From Actinomadura luzonensis (GTDB taxonomy: Bacteria; Actinomycetota; Actinomycetes; Streptosporangiales; Streptosporangiaceae): a DNA stretch of 64,000 nt. Below are positions 8,849 to 17,081 of the stretch, one piece after another. Location of the stretch: positions 5,895,001-5,959,000 of the forward strand of contig NZ_JAKRKC020000001.1 in NCBI RefSeq assembly GCF_022664455.2, given 5' to 3'. The translations under genes and the position numbers were made by a program. A model generated the notes under the pieces. That model saw nothing but the letters and a program-made list of their open reading frames with translations, had not been told where the DNA came from and ran no database searches. Positions within the stretch are counted from its first letter, which is position 1, and every line of letters begins with the position of its first letter.

Positions 8849-9904
8849 CTACAGCTCCAAAAGCTCCGCGAGCCGGGCACGGTGGATGCGGGGCGGGCCG
8901 AGCAGCACCTCGTCGGCCTTGGCCCGCTTGTAGAACAGGTGCGCGTCGTGCTCCCAGGTGTAGCCGATGCCGCCGTGCAGCAGCAGGTGGTCGCGGGCCA
9001 CCTCGAAGCAGGCGCGGCCGACGAACGCCTGGGCGAGCGCGGCGGCCTCGGGCAGCTCGTCGGGCGCCTCGTCGGCGGCCCAGGCGGCGTACCTGACGAT
9101 GGACTCGGCCTGTTCGAGCTTGCCGTGCATGTCGGCGAGCTTGTGCTTGACGCCCTGGTAGGAGCCGATGAAGCGGCCGAAGGCGACGCGGATCTTGGCG
9201 TAGGCGACGATGGCGTCGAGCGCGGCGCGCATCACGCCGAGCTGCTCGGCGGCCAGCGCCACGCACACCCGCTCCGTGACGCCGCTCGCCGGGCGCGGCC
9301 CGAGCACCTTGCAGGGCGCGCCGTCGAGCGTCACCCTGGCCTGGCCGCGGGTGAGGTCGAGGGTGTCGAGCGCGGTCCTGGTGACGCCGGCGCCGGTCAG
9401 CTCGACGGCGATCACGACCTGCTCGCCGTCGCTGCTCGCGGGCGTGCTCGCGGGCGTGCTCGCGGGCGTGACGAGCACGTCCGCCTCCATGCCGCTGAGC
9501 ACCTGCGGCAGCGTCCCGCTCGCGGACGCGCCGTCGCAGGAGATCTCGTCGTCGGCGGGCAGGCCCAGCGTGGCGGCCAGCCGGCCCTCGGCGATGCCGG
9601 ACAGCAGCTCCTTGTCGGGCGTCGCGGCCAGGGCGATCGCGGCGAAGGCGGTGGCGAGGAACGGCCCGGGCAGCAGCGCCGCGCCGGTCTCCTCCAGCGC
9701 GACCGCCAGCTCGGCGAGGCCGGCGCCGGCGCCGCCGTACTCCTCGGGGACGATGAGGCCGGACAGGCCCAGCTCGCCGTTGAGGCGGGCGTAGACCTGC
9801 GGGTCGTAGCCCTGGCGGGCCTTGGGCAGCGGCGAGGCCGCGCGCAGGAAGGACCGGACGGACTCCTGCAGCTGCCGCTGCTCCTCGCTGAGTACGAGCT
9901 TCAC
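8849..9904 (-). CDS. Acyl-CoA dehydrogenase (small-subunit-like partner)
   Basis: The 351-residue protein has the acyl-CoA dehydrogenase fold: an N-terminal helical domain (LSEEQRQLQESVRSFLR), GLIVPEEYGGAGAG, and the C-terminal FAD segment RVAFGRFIGSYQGVKHKLADM and LHGGIGYTWEHD. It is shorter and more divergent than its neighbour, as in the FadE alpha-beta heterodimers of steroid and lipid catabolism. It starts with GTG at 9904, overlapping the upstream stop by 4 bp (GTGA). An in-frame TPAS repeat (9434-9469) lengthens a middle-domain loop. Confidence 0.92.
   Translation of the reverse strand: MKLVLSEEQRQLQESVRSFLRAASPLPKARQGYDPQVYARLNGELGLSGLIVPEEYGGAGAGLAELAVALEETGAALLPGPFLATAFAAIALAATPDKELLSGIAEGRLAATLGLPADDEISCDGASASGTLPQVLSGMEADVLVTPASTPASTPASSDGEQVVIAVELTGAGVTRTALDTLDLTRGQARVTLDGAPCKVLGPRPASGVTERVCVALAAEQLGVMRAALDAIVAYAKIRVAFGRFIGSYQGVKHKLADMHGKLEQAESIVRYAAWAADEAPDELPEAAALAQAFVGRACFEVARDHLLLHGGIGYTWEHDAHLFYKRAKADEVLLGPPRIHRARLAELLEL
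9434..9469. repeat. 12-bp in-frame tandem repeat, 3 copies
   Basis: The unit GCTCGCGGGCGT repeats three times exactly and encodes repeated Thr-Pro-Ala-Ser on the minus strand inside the smaller acyl-CoA dehydrogenase. Confidence 0.95.
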
Positions 9905-11067
9905 GCCTGCGTCCCCACCTTCAGGTCCTTGAACGGCACGGTCTTGTCCACCCGCGGCTCCGGCGGCAGCCCGAGCACGCGCTCGCCCACGATGTTGCGC
10001 ATGATCTCGTTGGTGCCGCCGCCGAGCGCCATGCCCGGCGCCATCGACACGGCCTGGGCGAGCGGGTGGTCGGCCAGCGCCGCCTCCGGCCCGACGAGCT
10101 GGGTGGCGAGGTCCGCCTGGAACAGCGTCAGCTCTGCCAGCAGCAGCTTGGCGCCGCTGCCCCGCGCGCCGGGGAAGATGCCGGCCTTGGTCTCCTGCGC
10201 CAGGCGCTGGTTGAACAGTGCCAGCGCGCGGTTGCGGATGTGCAGCTCGACGAGCTGGTCGCGGACCAGCGGGTCGCCGGTGTCGACGACCTTGCGCAGC
10301 GCCTCCAGCGAGGCCGGGTGGTCCTTCGAGCCGCCCATGCCGACGCCGGCCGAGATCGACAGCCGCTCGTGCAGCAGTGTCGTGACGGCGACGCTCCAGC
10401 CGTCGTTGACCTCGCCGACGCGGTGCTCGTCGGGGATGATCACGTTGTCGAAGAAGATCTCGTTGAAGTTGGCGCGGCCGGACATGTCCTTGAGCGGGCG
10501 GACGGTGACGCCGGGGTGGTGCATGTCCACCACGAACATGGTCAGGCCCTTGTGCTTGGGCACGTCCACGTCGGTGCGGGCCAGCAGCAGGCCCCAGTCG
10601 GCGTGGTGGGCGACCGACGTCCACACCTTCTGGCCGTTGACCACCCAGTGGTCGCCGTCGAGCTCGGCCCTGGTCTGGAGGCTGGCGACGTCGCTGCCCG
10701 CGCCGGGCTCGGAGAAGAGCTGGCACCAGATCTCCTCGCCGCGCAGCAGCGGGCGGACGAATCGCTCGCGCTGCGCGTCGCTGCCCCGGTCGACGAGGGT
10801 GGGGCCGGTCATGCCGAGACCGATCGAGAAGACGTAGGTGGGGAGGGTGAAGTCGCGGGCCTCGGCGGCGAAGGCGCGCTCCTCCGCCTGGGTCAGGCCC
10901 TGGCCGCCCCACTGCGCGGGCCAGGTGATGCCGGAGTACCCGGCGTCGTAGAGCTTGGCCATGAACTCCTTGGCCCTGGTGATGCCGTCCCCCTCGGGCG
11001 GCCCGTCGTCCGGGACGTTCTCCTCCAGCCAGGCCCTGGCGGCACGCCGATACTCAGCAAGGTTCAC
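9901..11067 (-). CDS. Acyl-CoA dehydrogenase
   Basis: This 388-residue flavoprotein has the family signatures: FAD/substrate segment CQLFSEPGAGSDVASLQT (about residues 115-132), VNGQKVWTS, and the C-terminal AQAVSMAPGMALGGGTNEIMRNIVGER. It would introduce a 2,3-double bond into an acyl-CoA, probably as a heterocomplex with the coupled downstream dehydrogenase. It is the first gene of the operon that ends with the acyl-CoA ligase. The operon is divergent from the TetR gene, which is the obvious candidate regulator. Confidence 0.95.
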   Translation of the reverse strand: MNLAEYRRAARAWLEENVPDDGPPEGDGITRAKEFMAKLYDAGYSGITWPAQWGGQGLTQAEERAFAAEARDFTLPTYVFSIGLGMTGPTLVDRGSDAQRERFVRPLLRGEEIWCQLFSEPGAGSDVASLQTRAELDGDHWVVNGQKVWTSVAHHADWGLLLARTDVDVPKHKGLTMFVVDMHHPGVTVRPLKDMSGRANFNEIFFDNVIIPDEHRVGEVNDGWSVAVTTLLHERLSISAGVGMGGSKDHPASLEALRKVVDTGDPLVRDQLVELHIRNRALALFNQRLAQETKAGIFPGARGSGAKLLLAELTLFQADLATQLVGPEAALADHPLAQAVSMAPGMALGGGTNEIMRNIVGERVLGLPPEPRVDKTVPFKDLKVGTQA

Positions 11068-11123
11068 TTCGACTCCTCGGTATCAGTGCTCACTTACTCT
11101 AATCAGGCGGGCCCGGCACGCAT

Positions 11124-11136
11124 AGAGCAATGCTCT
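11124..11136. promoter_or_regulatory. Perfect palindrome, candidate TetR operator
   Basis: AGAGCA-A-TGCTCT is a perfect 13-bp dyad in the region between the divergent acyl-CoA dehydrogenase operon and the TetR gene. A second exact palindrome, CATGATCATG, lies at 11291-11300, close to the TetR start. Either could be the binding site of the TetR protein encoded at 11333. Confidence 0.45.
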
Positions 11137-11332
11137 GTCGCGCCCGGCCTCAACCGCCCCCCGGCCCGGGCGGAGTCCCCCGCGCGCGCTTCCTGTGGCA
11201 GAAGCGGTTCAGTGAGGGGTGACGGTGCAAAAGAGCGGGTAAGGGAAGGTTTCCGGCCCTGATCCACAACGGAAAGGGACCGGCAGATACCATGATCATG
11301 AAGATAGTCTGCTTTGAAGAGAGTTACCCGTT

Positions 11333-11932
11333 GTGACATCTGGTTTCAGCCGATTACGGCGTGAGGATCTCCTGAAGACCGCCTGCGAGGTCATCGCGGA
11401 CCAGGGCTTCGGCCACACCAGGACCATCGACATCGCCCGCGCTGCGGGCGTCAGCCAGGCCCTGCTGTTCTACCACTTCGAGAACAAGGAACGGCTGTTC
11501 GCGCAGGCCTTCATGTACGCGGCCCGCCAGCACCTCACCACGCTGGAGGACATCGAGCAGTCGCCGGCGACCCCGGTCGATCGCCTGCGCACCCTGCTGC
11601 GGGTCTGCTCCCCCACGATGCAGCCCGAGGGCTGGCGGCTGTGGATCGACGCCTGGGCGGAGGCGATGCGCAACGCGGACCTGGAGGACATCTCGCGGCG
11701 GATCGACACCCACGGCCGCCTGCTGCTCCGCGCGATCATCGAGGACGGCTCCCAGACCGGCGACTTCACCTGCCCCGACCCCGACGGGGCCGCCTGGCGG
11801 ATCTTCGCGCTCATCGACGGGCTGGCCATCCAGACGAACGTGCATCCCAAGGTGCTCTCCCGGAGGCGGATCAACGCGCTGATCCGCACGGCTGCGGCGA
11901 ACGAGCTCGGCGTACCCCTCGAAAAGCTGTGA
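11333..11932 (+). CDS. TetR-family transcriptional regulator
   Basis: The 199-residue protein has an N-terminal TetR helix-turn-helix (LLKTACEVIADQGFGHT, then DIARAAGVSQALLFYHFENKE, about residues 10-50) and an all-helical ligand-binding domain. It starts with GTG at 11333. It is transcribed away from the acyl-CoA dehydrogenase operon and toward the diiron oxygenase and SDR genes, so it may repress both sides in response to an acyl-CoA or the pathway substrate. Confidence 0.93.
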   Translation: MTSGFSRLRREDLLKTACEVIADQGFGHTRTIDIARAAGVSQALLFYHFENKERLFAQAFMYAARQHLTTLEDIEQSPATPVDRLRTLLRVCSPTMQPEGWRLWIDAWAEAMRNADLEDISRRIDTHGRLLLRAIIEDGSQTGDFTCPDPDGAAWRIFALIDGLAIQTNVHPKVLSRRRINALIRTAAANELGVPLEKL

Positions 11933-11941
11933 AATCGCCCC

Positions 11942-11970
11942 TTCCGGAGCTATTGGACACTTCGTACAAT
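11942..11970 (+). promoter_or_regulatory. Candidate promoter upstream of the diiron oxygenase gene
   Basis: A TACAAT hexamer (11965-11970; 5 of 6 matches to TATAAT) lies 17 bp after a poor -35 (TTCCGG, 11942-11947). The segment TTGGACACTTCGTACAA (11953-11969) is an imperfect dyad that could bind the neighbouring TetR protein. It suggests the oxygenase can be transcribed separately from tetR. Confidence 0.3.
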
Positions 11971-11997
11971 TACCTGGCGAGGAGAGGAGCGCACGCG

Positions 11998-12975
11998 ATG
12001 ACAACCGCACCGAGCTCTGTCACCGCCAGGGAACGCGACGAGCAGGTCGCCGGCCGCAGCGCGTACCGGGCGGTCATCGAACGCCTGTCGAAGGCGTCGG
12101 TCGACAAGCACTGGGAGCCGTACCGCGACATCCCGTGGGACGACCCCGACTTCCGCGTCGACCCGGCGGACCCGCGCTGGGAGCTGCCCGAGGTGGACAA
12201 GCTGGGCGGCCATCCCTGGTACCGCAGCCGGCCGGCGGAGACGCGCGCCGCCATCGGGCTGTGGCGGGTGGCCACCGCCATGAAGATCGGCCTGCAGTTC
12301 GAGAACCTGCTCAAGCGCGGCCTGCTCAACTACGCCTACCGGCTGCCGAACGGGTCGCCCGAGTTCCGCTACGTCTACCACGAGACCATCGAAGAGGGAC
12401 ATCACGGGATGATGTTCCAGGAGTTCGTGAACCGGACGGGGATGCCGATCCGGGGCATGCCGGGGCCGCTGTCGGTCGTCGCGCAGGTGGCGCCGTGGAT
12501 CCCGCTGATCTCGACGGAGCTGTTCTTCGTGTTCGTGCTGGGCGGCGAGGACCCCATCGACCACGTGCAGCGCAAGGTGCTCAAGGACGGGCGGGCGCAC
12601 CACCCGCTGGAAGAGACGATCATGCGCATCCACATCGCGGAGGAGGCCAGGCACATCTCCTTCGCCCGGCACTACCTGCGCAACCGCGTGCCGCGCATGC
12701 CCGCGTACCGGCGGTTCCTGCTCGGCGTCGCCGCGCCGCTCGTCCTCGGCGTGATGGCCCGCATCATGCTCGCGCCGCCCGGCGCCATGATCCGGCACTT
12801 CCGCATCCCGCCGAACGTCGTCGCCGACGTCTACCTGCGCAACGACGAGGCCAAGCGGGAGATCCGCGACTCGGTGGGCAAGACCCGCGAGCTCTGCGCC
12901 GAACTGGGGCTCATCGGCCCGCTCACGCGGCGGATCTGGCGGGCCATGGGCATCTGGGCGGAGCCGCGGGCGTGA
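11998..12975 (+). CDS. AurF-like diiron oxygenase
   Basis: This 325-residue protein shows the paired carboxylate-histidine motifs of AurF/p-aminobenzoate N-oxygenase-type ferritin-like enzymes: HETIEEGHHGMMF (about residues 122-134) and HIAEEARHISFA (about 211-222). These helices would bind a diiron centre that activates oxygen. AurF itself oxidises an aryl amine; many actinobacterial homologues lie in lipid or terpenoid gene sets with unknown substrates. AGGAGAGGAG precedes the ATG. Its stop overlaps the GTG start of the SDR gene (GTGA), so the two are coupled. Confidence 0.88.
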   Translation: MTTAPSSVTARERDEQVAGRSAYRAVIERLSKASVDKHWEPYRDIPWDDPDFRVDPADPRWELPEVDKLGGHPWYRSRPAETRAAIGLWRVATAMKIGLQFENLLKRGLLNYAYRLPNGSPEFRYVYHETIEEGHHGMMFQEFVNRTGMPIRGMPGPLSVVAQVAPWIPLISTELFFVFVLGGEDPIDHVQRKVLKDGRAHHPLEETIMRIHIAEEARHISFARHYLRNRVPRMPAYRRFLLGVAAPLVLGVMARIMLAPPGAMIRHFRIPPNVVADVYLRNDEAKREIRDSVGKTRELCAELGLIGPLTRRIWRAMGIWAEPRA

Positions 12976-14075
12976 GGACGGCGATCGTCACCGGGGGCGC
13001 GTCGGGGATCGGGCGGGCGCTGGCGGAGGCGCTGGCGGCGCGGGGCGTGGCCGTCACGGTCGCCGACCTGACCACCCCGCCCTCCGCACCCCCTTCCACC
13101 GGAGCGCCCCCGTCCTCCGAACCCAGCCCGGCCCCTCCCACCCGAACCGCCCCACCCACCGAACCCGCCCCCGCCCCTTCCACCGGAGCCACCCCGCCCG
13201 CCGGATCCTCCTCGGGCCCTCCCGTCGCCGGGACGACGGCGACCGTCGCGGGCCCGACGATCGGGTCGGCCTCCGCCTCCTTCGGCGGGTCCGGCCCCTC
13301 TGCCGGACCGGCCGCCTCCCCCAAGCCGGGCGAGGTGCGGTTCGCCCGGGTCGACGTCACCGACGCGGACGCGGTCGCCGCCCTGGTGGAACGGGTGACC
13401 GACGAGCACGGCCGCCTCGACTTCATGTTCAACAACGCCGGCATCGCCGTCGGCGGCACCGCGCAGGAGATGACCCGCGAGCACTGGGACCGGACGATCG
13501 ACGTCAACCTGCGCGGCGTCGTGCACGGGGTGCTGGCGGCCTACCCGGTGATGGCGCGGCAGGGGTTCGGGCACATCGTCAACACCGCGTCGCTGGCGGG
13601 GCTGGTGCCCGCGCCGCTGATGCTGCCGTACACGGCCACCAAGCACGCCGTCGTGGGGCTGTCGCTGGCGTTGCGCGCCGAGGCGGCGGCGCACGGCGTG
13701 CGGGTCTGCGTGGTGTGCCCCGGTTTCGTGGACACGCCGCTGCTCGACAACGCCAACCCCGGCCTGCCCGCGACCCGGATCGGCGCGTCGGCCCGGCAGG
13801 TGATCGGCCGCGGCCCCGGCCGGCTCTACTCCGCCGAGGCCCTCGCCGAGGACGTGCTGCGCGGCGTCGCCCGGAACCGGGCGCTCATCGTGGCGCCCGC
13901 GTCGGGCCGGCTCGCCTGGCGGCTGGCCCGGTTGTGGCCGGGCGGGGCGGTACGGGCCGCGAGGGTGGCGTCCGGGCTCACGTCCGGGCTCGCCTCCGGG
14001 CTCGCGTCCGGGCTCGCGTCCGGGCTCGTCAGCGGACGGAGGGGCGCCTCGCGAGAAGCACCTCCGCCTGCCTGA
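12972..14075 (+). CDS. Short-chain dehydrogenase with a large Pro/Ser/Thr-rich insertion
   Basis: A classical SDR: cofactor motif TGGASGIG near the N terminus, FNNAGIA, a catalytic serine in NTASLAG and the YTATK catalytic pair. The 367-residue length is explained by about 80 residues of Pro/Ser/Thr/Ala-rich sequence (13075-13330) placed between strand beta-2 (VTVADL) and the FARVDVTD strand, exactly where the usual SDR has a short loop. The C terminus carries a SGLASGL repeat. It starts with GTG at 12972 and is coupled to the diiron oxygenase gene, probably oxidising or reducing its product. The 3' end overlaps the convergent methyltransferase by 47 bp. Confidence 0.9.
   Translation: MRTAIVTGGASGIGRALAEALAARGVAVTVADLTTPPSAPPSTGAPPSSEPSPAPPTRTAPPTEPAPAPSTGATPPAGSSSGPPVAGTTATVAGPTIGSASASFGGSGPSAGPAASPKPGEVRFARVDVTDADAVAALVERVTDEHGRLDFMFNNAGIAVGGTAQEMTREHWDRTIDVNLRGVVHGVLAAYPVMARQGFGHIVNTASLAGLVPAPLMLPYTATKHAVVGLSLALRAEAAAHGVRVCVVCPGFVDTPLLDNANPGLPATRIGASARQVIGRGPGRLYSAEALAEDVLRGVARNRALIVAPASGRLAWRLARLWPGGAVRAARVASGLTSGLASGLASGLASGLVSGRRGASREAPPPA
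13971..14030. repeat. 12-bp tandem repeat, 5 copies, at convergent gene ends
   Basis: Five units of TCCGGGCTCNNN (13971-14030) encode Ser-Gly-Leu-Ala/Thr repeats at the SDR C terminus. The last unit contains the TCA that is the stop codon of the minus-strand methyltransferase (14029-14031). Confidence 0.95.
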
Positions 14076-14796
14076 CGTACCGCCACTCGCCGGAGGGGTT
14101 CTCCGCGACCAGTTCCCTCCTGGCCTCCTCGACGAACGCCTCCAGCCGGTCGCCCAGGCGCGCCGGGCTGCTGAAGGAGTAGGAGAGCTGCAGGCCGAGC
14201 ACGCCGTCGAGGTCGCGCGTCAGGACGCGTTCGTCGGTGTGCAGCGTGAGGTCCGCGAAAGGCGAATCCGCCAGGACGTCGTGGTGGTGCTCGCCGGTCG
14301 CCTGGTAGGAGCTGGACGCCGTCATCTCGCCCAGGCCGAACCGGTCGCGGACCCGCCGCATCGCCGGCTCCCACGGCTCCTCGGGCGGCCGGCGGCCCGG
14401 CCCGACCAGCGCGACCACGCCGCCCGGCGGCAGCAGCCGGTCCAGCTCGCCGAGCACCGCGCGCCGGTCCATCCAGTGGAACGACCTGCCCATCACCACG
14501 TGGTCGAACGGCGGCAGGTCACGCAGTGTCGTGGAGTCGCCGGGCAGCCAGCGGACGTTCGGCAGGTGCGCCGCCAGGCGCCTGCCCTCCGCCGGCATGT
14601 CCGGGTCGGGGTCGACGGCCAGGACCTCGCGGACGCGCGGGGCCAGCGGGATCGCCACCGTTCCCGGGCCGCAGCCCAGGTCGAGCACCGTGCCGTCCGG
14701 GCCGAAGGCGGCGGCCAGTCGCTCGATGGCCACGTCGCCGTGGTCCGCCCGGTATCGGGCGTAGTAGGGCGCCGCGCCGCCGAACCGGGTCTCCAT
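14029..14796 (-). CDS. Class I SAM-dependent methyltransferase
   Basis: A 255-residue protein with a standard Rossmann methyltransferase core: motif I VLDLGCGPGTVAIPL (about residues 37-51), the acidic loop LAVDPDPDM, and VVMGRSFHWM (about 99-108). It belongs to the methyltransferase-11/25-like group acting on small molecules. The start at 14796 (METRFGG) is preferred over an ATG 12 bp upstream because family members begin close to the FGG motif. No product can be assigned. Confidence 0.87.
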   Translation of the reverse strand: METRFGGAAPYYARYRADHGDVAIERLAAAFGPDGTVLDLGCGPGTVAIPLAPRVREVLAVDPDPDMPAEGRRLAAHLPNVRWLPGDSTTLRDLPPFDHVVMGRSFHWMDRRAVLGELDRLLPPGGVVALVGPGRRPPEEPWEPAMRRVRDRFGLGEMTASSSYQATGEHHHDVLADSPFADLTLHTDERVLTRDLDGVLGLQLSYSFSSPARLGDRLEAFVEEARRELVAENPSGEWRYVRQAEVLLARRPSVR

Positions 14797-14823
14797 GGGT
14801 GGGACCATATACGGGTTCCGGAC

Positions 14824-15636
14824 ATGTTCGATGGAAGGCTTTCGGCTTTGAGGCGGCTACTCACGGTCCTGCTGCTCGCCTGCGCGACGGCGGTGATCGT
14901 CCCTCCGTACGCGGCTCAGGCGCACAACGTACTGGTCGGCAGCGACCCCGCGGACGGGGCGACGCTCACGGCCGCGCCGGCGCGGGTGACGCTCATCTTC
15001 GACCAGGCGGTACGCCAGGGGTACGCGCAGATCGGGGTCACCGGCGCGGACGGCTCCTCCTGGGCCGACGGCGCCGCGGTGGTGGCGGCGGAGCGCGTGT
15101 CGGTGCAGCTGAAGCCGCTGACCGGGGCCGGGGCGTACGTGGTGGGCTACCGCATCCTGTCCGCCGACGGACACCCGGTCACCGGCAAACTCACCTTCAC
15201 CCTCAAGCCCCCCACGACCGGCACCCCAACCGGCACCCCAACCGGCCCCACGACCGACCCCACAACCGACCCCACAACCGACGCCGTCCCCATGACCGGC
15301 ACCGATGCCACGGCCGGGGCCGGTGCGGCGGCGGCCGAGGCGGCGGCGAACGGCGGGGCCGGGATGGCCGTCGTCTGGATCGTCGGCGCCCTCCTCCTGC
15401 TCGCAGCCGGCACCGCCCTGGCCCTCCGCCGCTCCACTTCACCCCTCGCCACCACGCCCTCCGCCACAGAACAGTCCGCCGCCACTGCGTCACCACCCGA
15501 GACGGCGACCTTCCCCTCCTCTCCCCCTCCCTCCGACGGGACCCCTCCCAACAGGACCACCTCCACCGGGACCCCTTCCGACGGAGCCCCATCCGGCGGA
15601 GCCGCATCCGGCGGAGCCGAAGGGGCGAAGCCGTGA
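14824..15636 (+). CDS. copC: CopC-like copper resistance protein with low-complexity tail
   Basis: The 270-residue protein has a signal peptide ending AAQA, after which the mature chain would start with His (HNVLVGSDPADGA), the N-terminal copper ligand of CopC. The conserved DGHPVTGK follows (about residue 118). After the beta-barrel domain come TGTP and DPTT repeats, a membrane segment (AVVWIVGALLLLAAGTAL) and a Ser/Thr/Pro/Gly-rich tail. CopC binds Cu(II) outside the membrane and hands it to CopD. A TTG at 14848 with AAGG upstream is an alternative start. It overlaps copD by 4 bp. Confidence 0.88.
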   Translation: MFDGRLSALRRLLTVLLLACATAVIVPPYAAQAHNVLVGSDPADGATLTAAPARVTLIFDQAVRQGYAQIGVTGADGSSWADGAAVVAAERVSVQLKPLTGAGAYVVGYRILSADGHPVTGKLTFTLKPPTTGTPTGTPTGPTTDPTTDPTTDAVPMTGTDATAGAGAAAAEAAANGGAGMAVVWIVGALLLLAAGTALALRRSTSPLATTPSATEQSAATASPPETATFPSSPPPSDGTPPNRTTSTGTPSDGAPSGGAASGGAEGAKP

Positions 15637-16679
15637 CCGTCACCGCACGATCTCTCCCCCAGCAGCCCCTCCCCCAGCAGCGCATCGGCGCCCGCCTCCT
15701 GGCCGGCGCCTTCGGCGTGTGCGCCGTGGCCGCCGCCGTGACGGCGAGTTCGTTCACCGCCCAGGAGGCGGTCCCCGGCATCCCCATGCCGGGCCCGGTC
15801 GTCGCGATCGGCCTGCCCGTCGTACGTGCCCTGCTCGACGTGGCCGCCGTCGCGGTGGTCGGCCTGAGCCTGCTGCCCAAGCTCCTCGGCTTCGACGCTC
15901 CCGACCGCACCGAGCCGGTCCTGCTGCGGGTGCGTCCGCTGGTCGTGATCGCGGCGTGGGCGTGGGCGATCTGCGCCCTGCTGACCATCGTGTTCCAGAC
16001 GGCGGAGCTGAACCCGGGCGTCGTCCCCACGTTCGGCATGATCGCCGACTATGTCGGGAGCGTCGGCACAGGCCAGGGCCTGCTGTTCAGCGCCGCCTGC
16101 GCGCTGGCCGCCGCCGGGATCGGGCTGATGGCGGTCAGGTTCGGTGAGAAGGTGCCCGCCGAGCTGCGGGTGATCGTGGCGCTGTTCGGCCTGCTGCCCA
16201 TCCCGGTGACCGGTCACGCCGTCAACTCGGTCTGGCACGACCCGATCATGATCTCGATGGAGATCCACGTCATGGGCGCGGCGGCGTGGACCGGCGGCCT
16301 CGTGGCGACGGCCGCGTTCCTGGCCCCGCACCGGGACCTGCTGGCCGTGGCGTTGCCGAAGTTCTCCCGGCTGGCCACGCTGTGCCTGCTGCTGGTCGGC
16401 CTGTCAGGGCTGGTGACCGGGCTGGGCACGATGGCGCTGACCCCGGGCGTGACGCTGCCGGACGCGATCGTGACCAGCCACTACGGGCTGCTGGTCGTGA
16501 CCAAGACGGCGCTGATCGCCGCGCTGGTGCCGCTGGCCGCGCACATCCGTTTCCGCCTGCTGCCCGCCATCCGCCAGGGCCGGCCGACCGCGCTGGTGGG
16601 GTGGGCGACGGCCGAGGTGGCGCTCATGGGCCTGGCGTACGGCGTGGCCGTCGCCCTCACCCGCGCCTCGATCGCCTGA
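15633..16679 (+). CDS. copD: CopD-family copper transport membrane protein
   Basis: This 348-residue integral membrane protein has eight or nine hydrophobic segments. The CopD core includes TGHAVNSVWHDP and EIHVMGAAAWTGGL, histidine-rich motifs on transmembrane helices expected to bind copper. It starts with GTG at 15633 within the copC stop (GTGA), so the two proteins are made together and would work as a periplasm-equivalent binder plus membrane importer. Confidence 0.9.
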   Translation: MTVTARSLPQQPLPQQRIGARLLAGAFGVCAVAAAVTASSFTAQEAVPGIPMPGPVVAIGLPVVRALLDVAAVAVVGLSLLPKLLGFDAPDRTEPVLLRVRPLVVIAAWAWAICALLTIVFQTAELNPGVVPTFGMIADYVGSVGTGQGLLFSAACALAAAGIGLMAVRFGEKVPAELRVIVALFGLLPIPVTGHAVNSVWHDPIMISMEIHVMGAAAWTGGLVATAAFLAPHRDLLAVALPKFSRLATLCLLLVGLSGLVTGLGTMALTPGVTLPDAIVTSHYGLLVVTKTALIAALVPLAAHIRFRLLPAIRQGRPTALVGWATAEVALMGLAYGVAVALTRASIA

Positions 16680-16720
16680 CCGACGCCCTCCGCCCTCCCC
16701 AAGCCCCCTCCCACCCGGCC

Positions 16721-16782
16721 CCAGCACGACCCGCCTCACCCACATCCAGTACGACCCGCCTCACCCACATCCAGCACGACCC
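16721..16782. repeat. 25-bp tandem repeat, about 2.4 copies
   Basis: The unit beginning CCAGCACGACCCGCCTCACC recurs at 16721, 16746 and (partly) 16771. It lies just past the copD stop in a 402-bp gap (16680-17081) with no convincing gene. Confidence 0.9.
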
Positions 16783-16990
16783 GGACCGCCAGACCACCGC
16801 CGAAGCCAAGCCCCCAGCACAGCCGGCGGTCACGCCGACAGCTCAGGCGACGCCCATCACAGGCCGAGACGACAACAACCACAGGCCCGGCGACGACCAC
16901 CGCCCCTCACGCGACAGCTACGGCCCGGCTCGTGGGGCGACGACCGCCTGCCCAAGCGGCGACCACCCACTCCGGCGGTGGCGACCGCCC

Positions 16991-17078
16991 GCTCACGCGA
17001 CAGCCACCGCCCAACTCAGGGAGCGACTACCGCCGCTCACGCGACAGCCACCGCCCAGCTCAGGGAACGACCATCACC
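16991..17078. repeat. 44-bp direct repeat, 2 copies
   Basis: The unit beginning GCTCACGCGACAGCCACCGC occurs at 16991 and again at 17035 with few differences; a more degenerate copy lies near 16906. It ends next to the stop codon (17082) of the convergent membrane-protein gene. Confidence 0.88.
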
Positions 17079-17081
17079 CGC

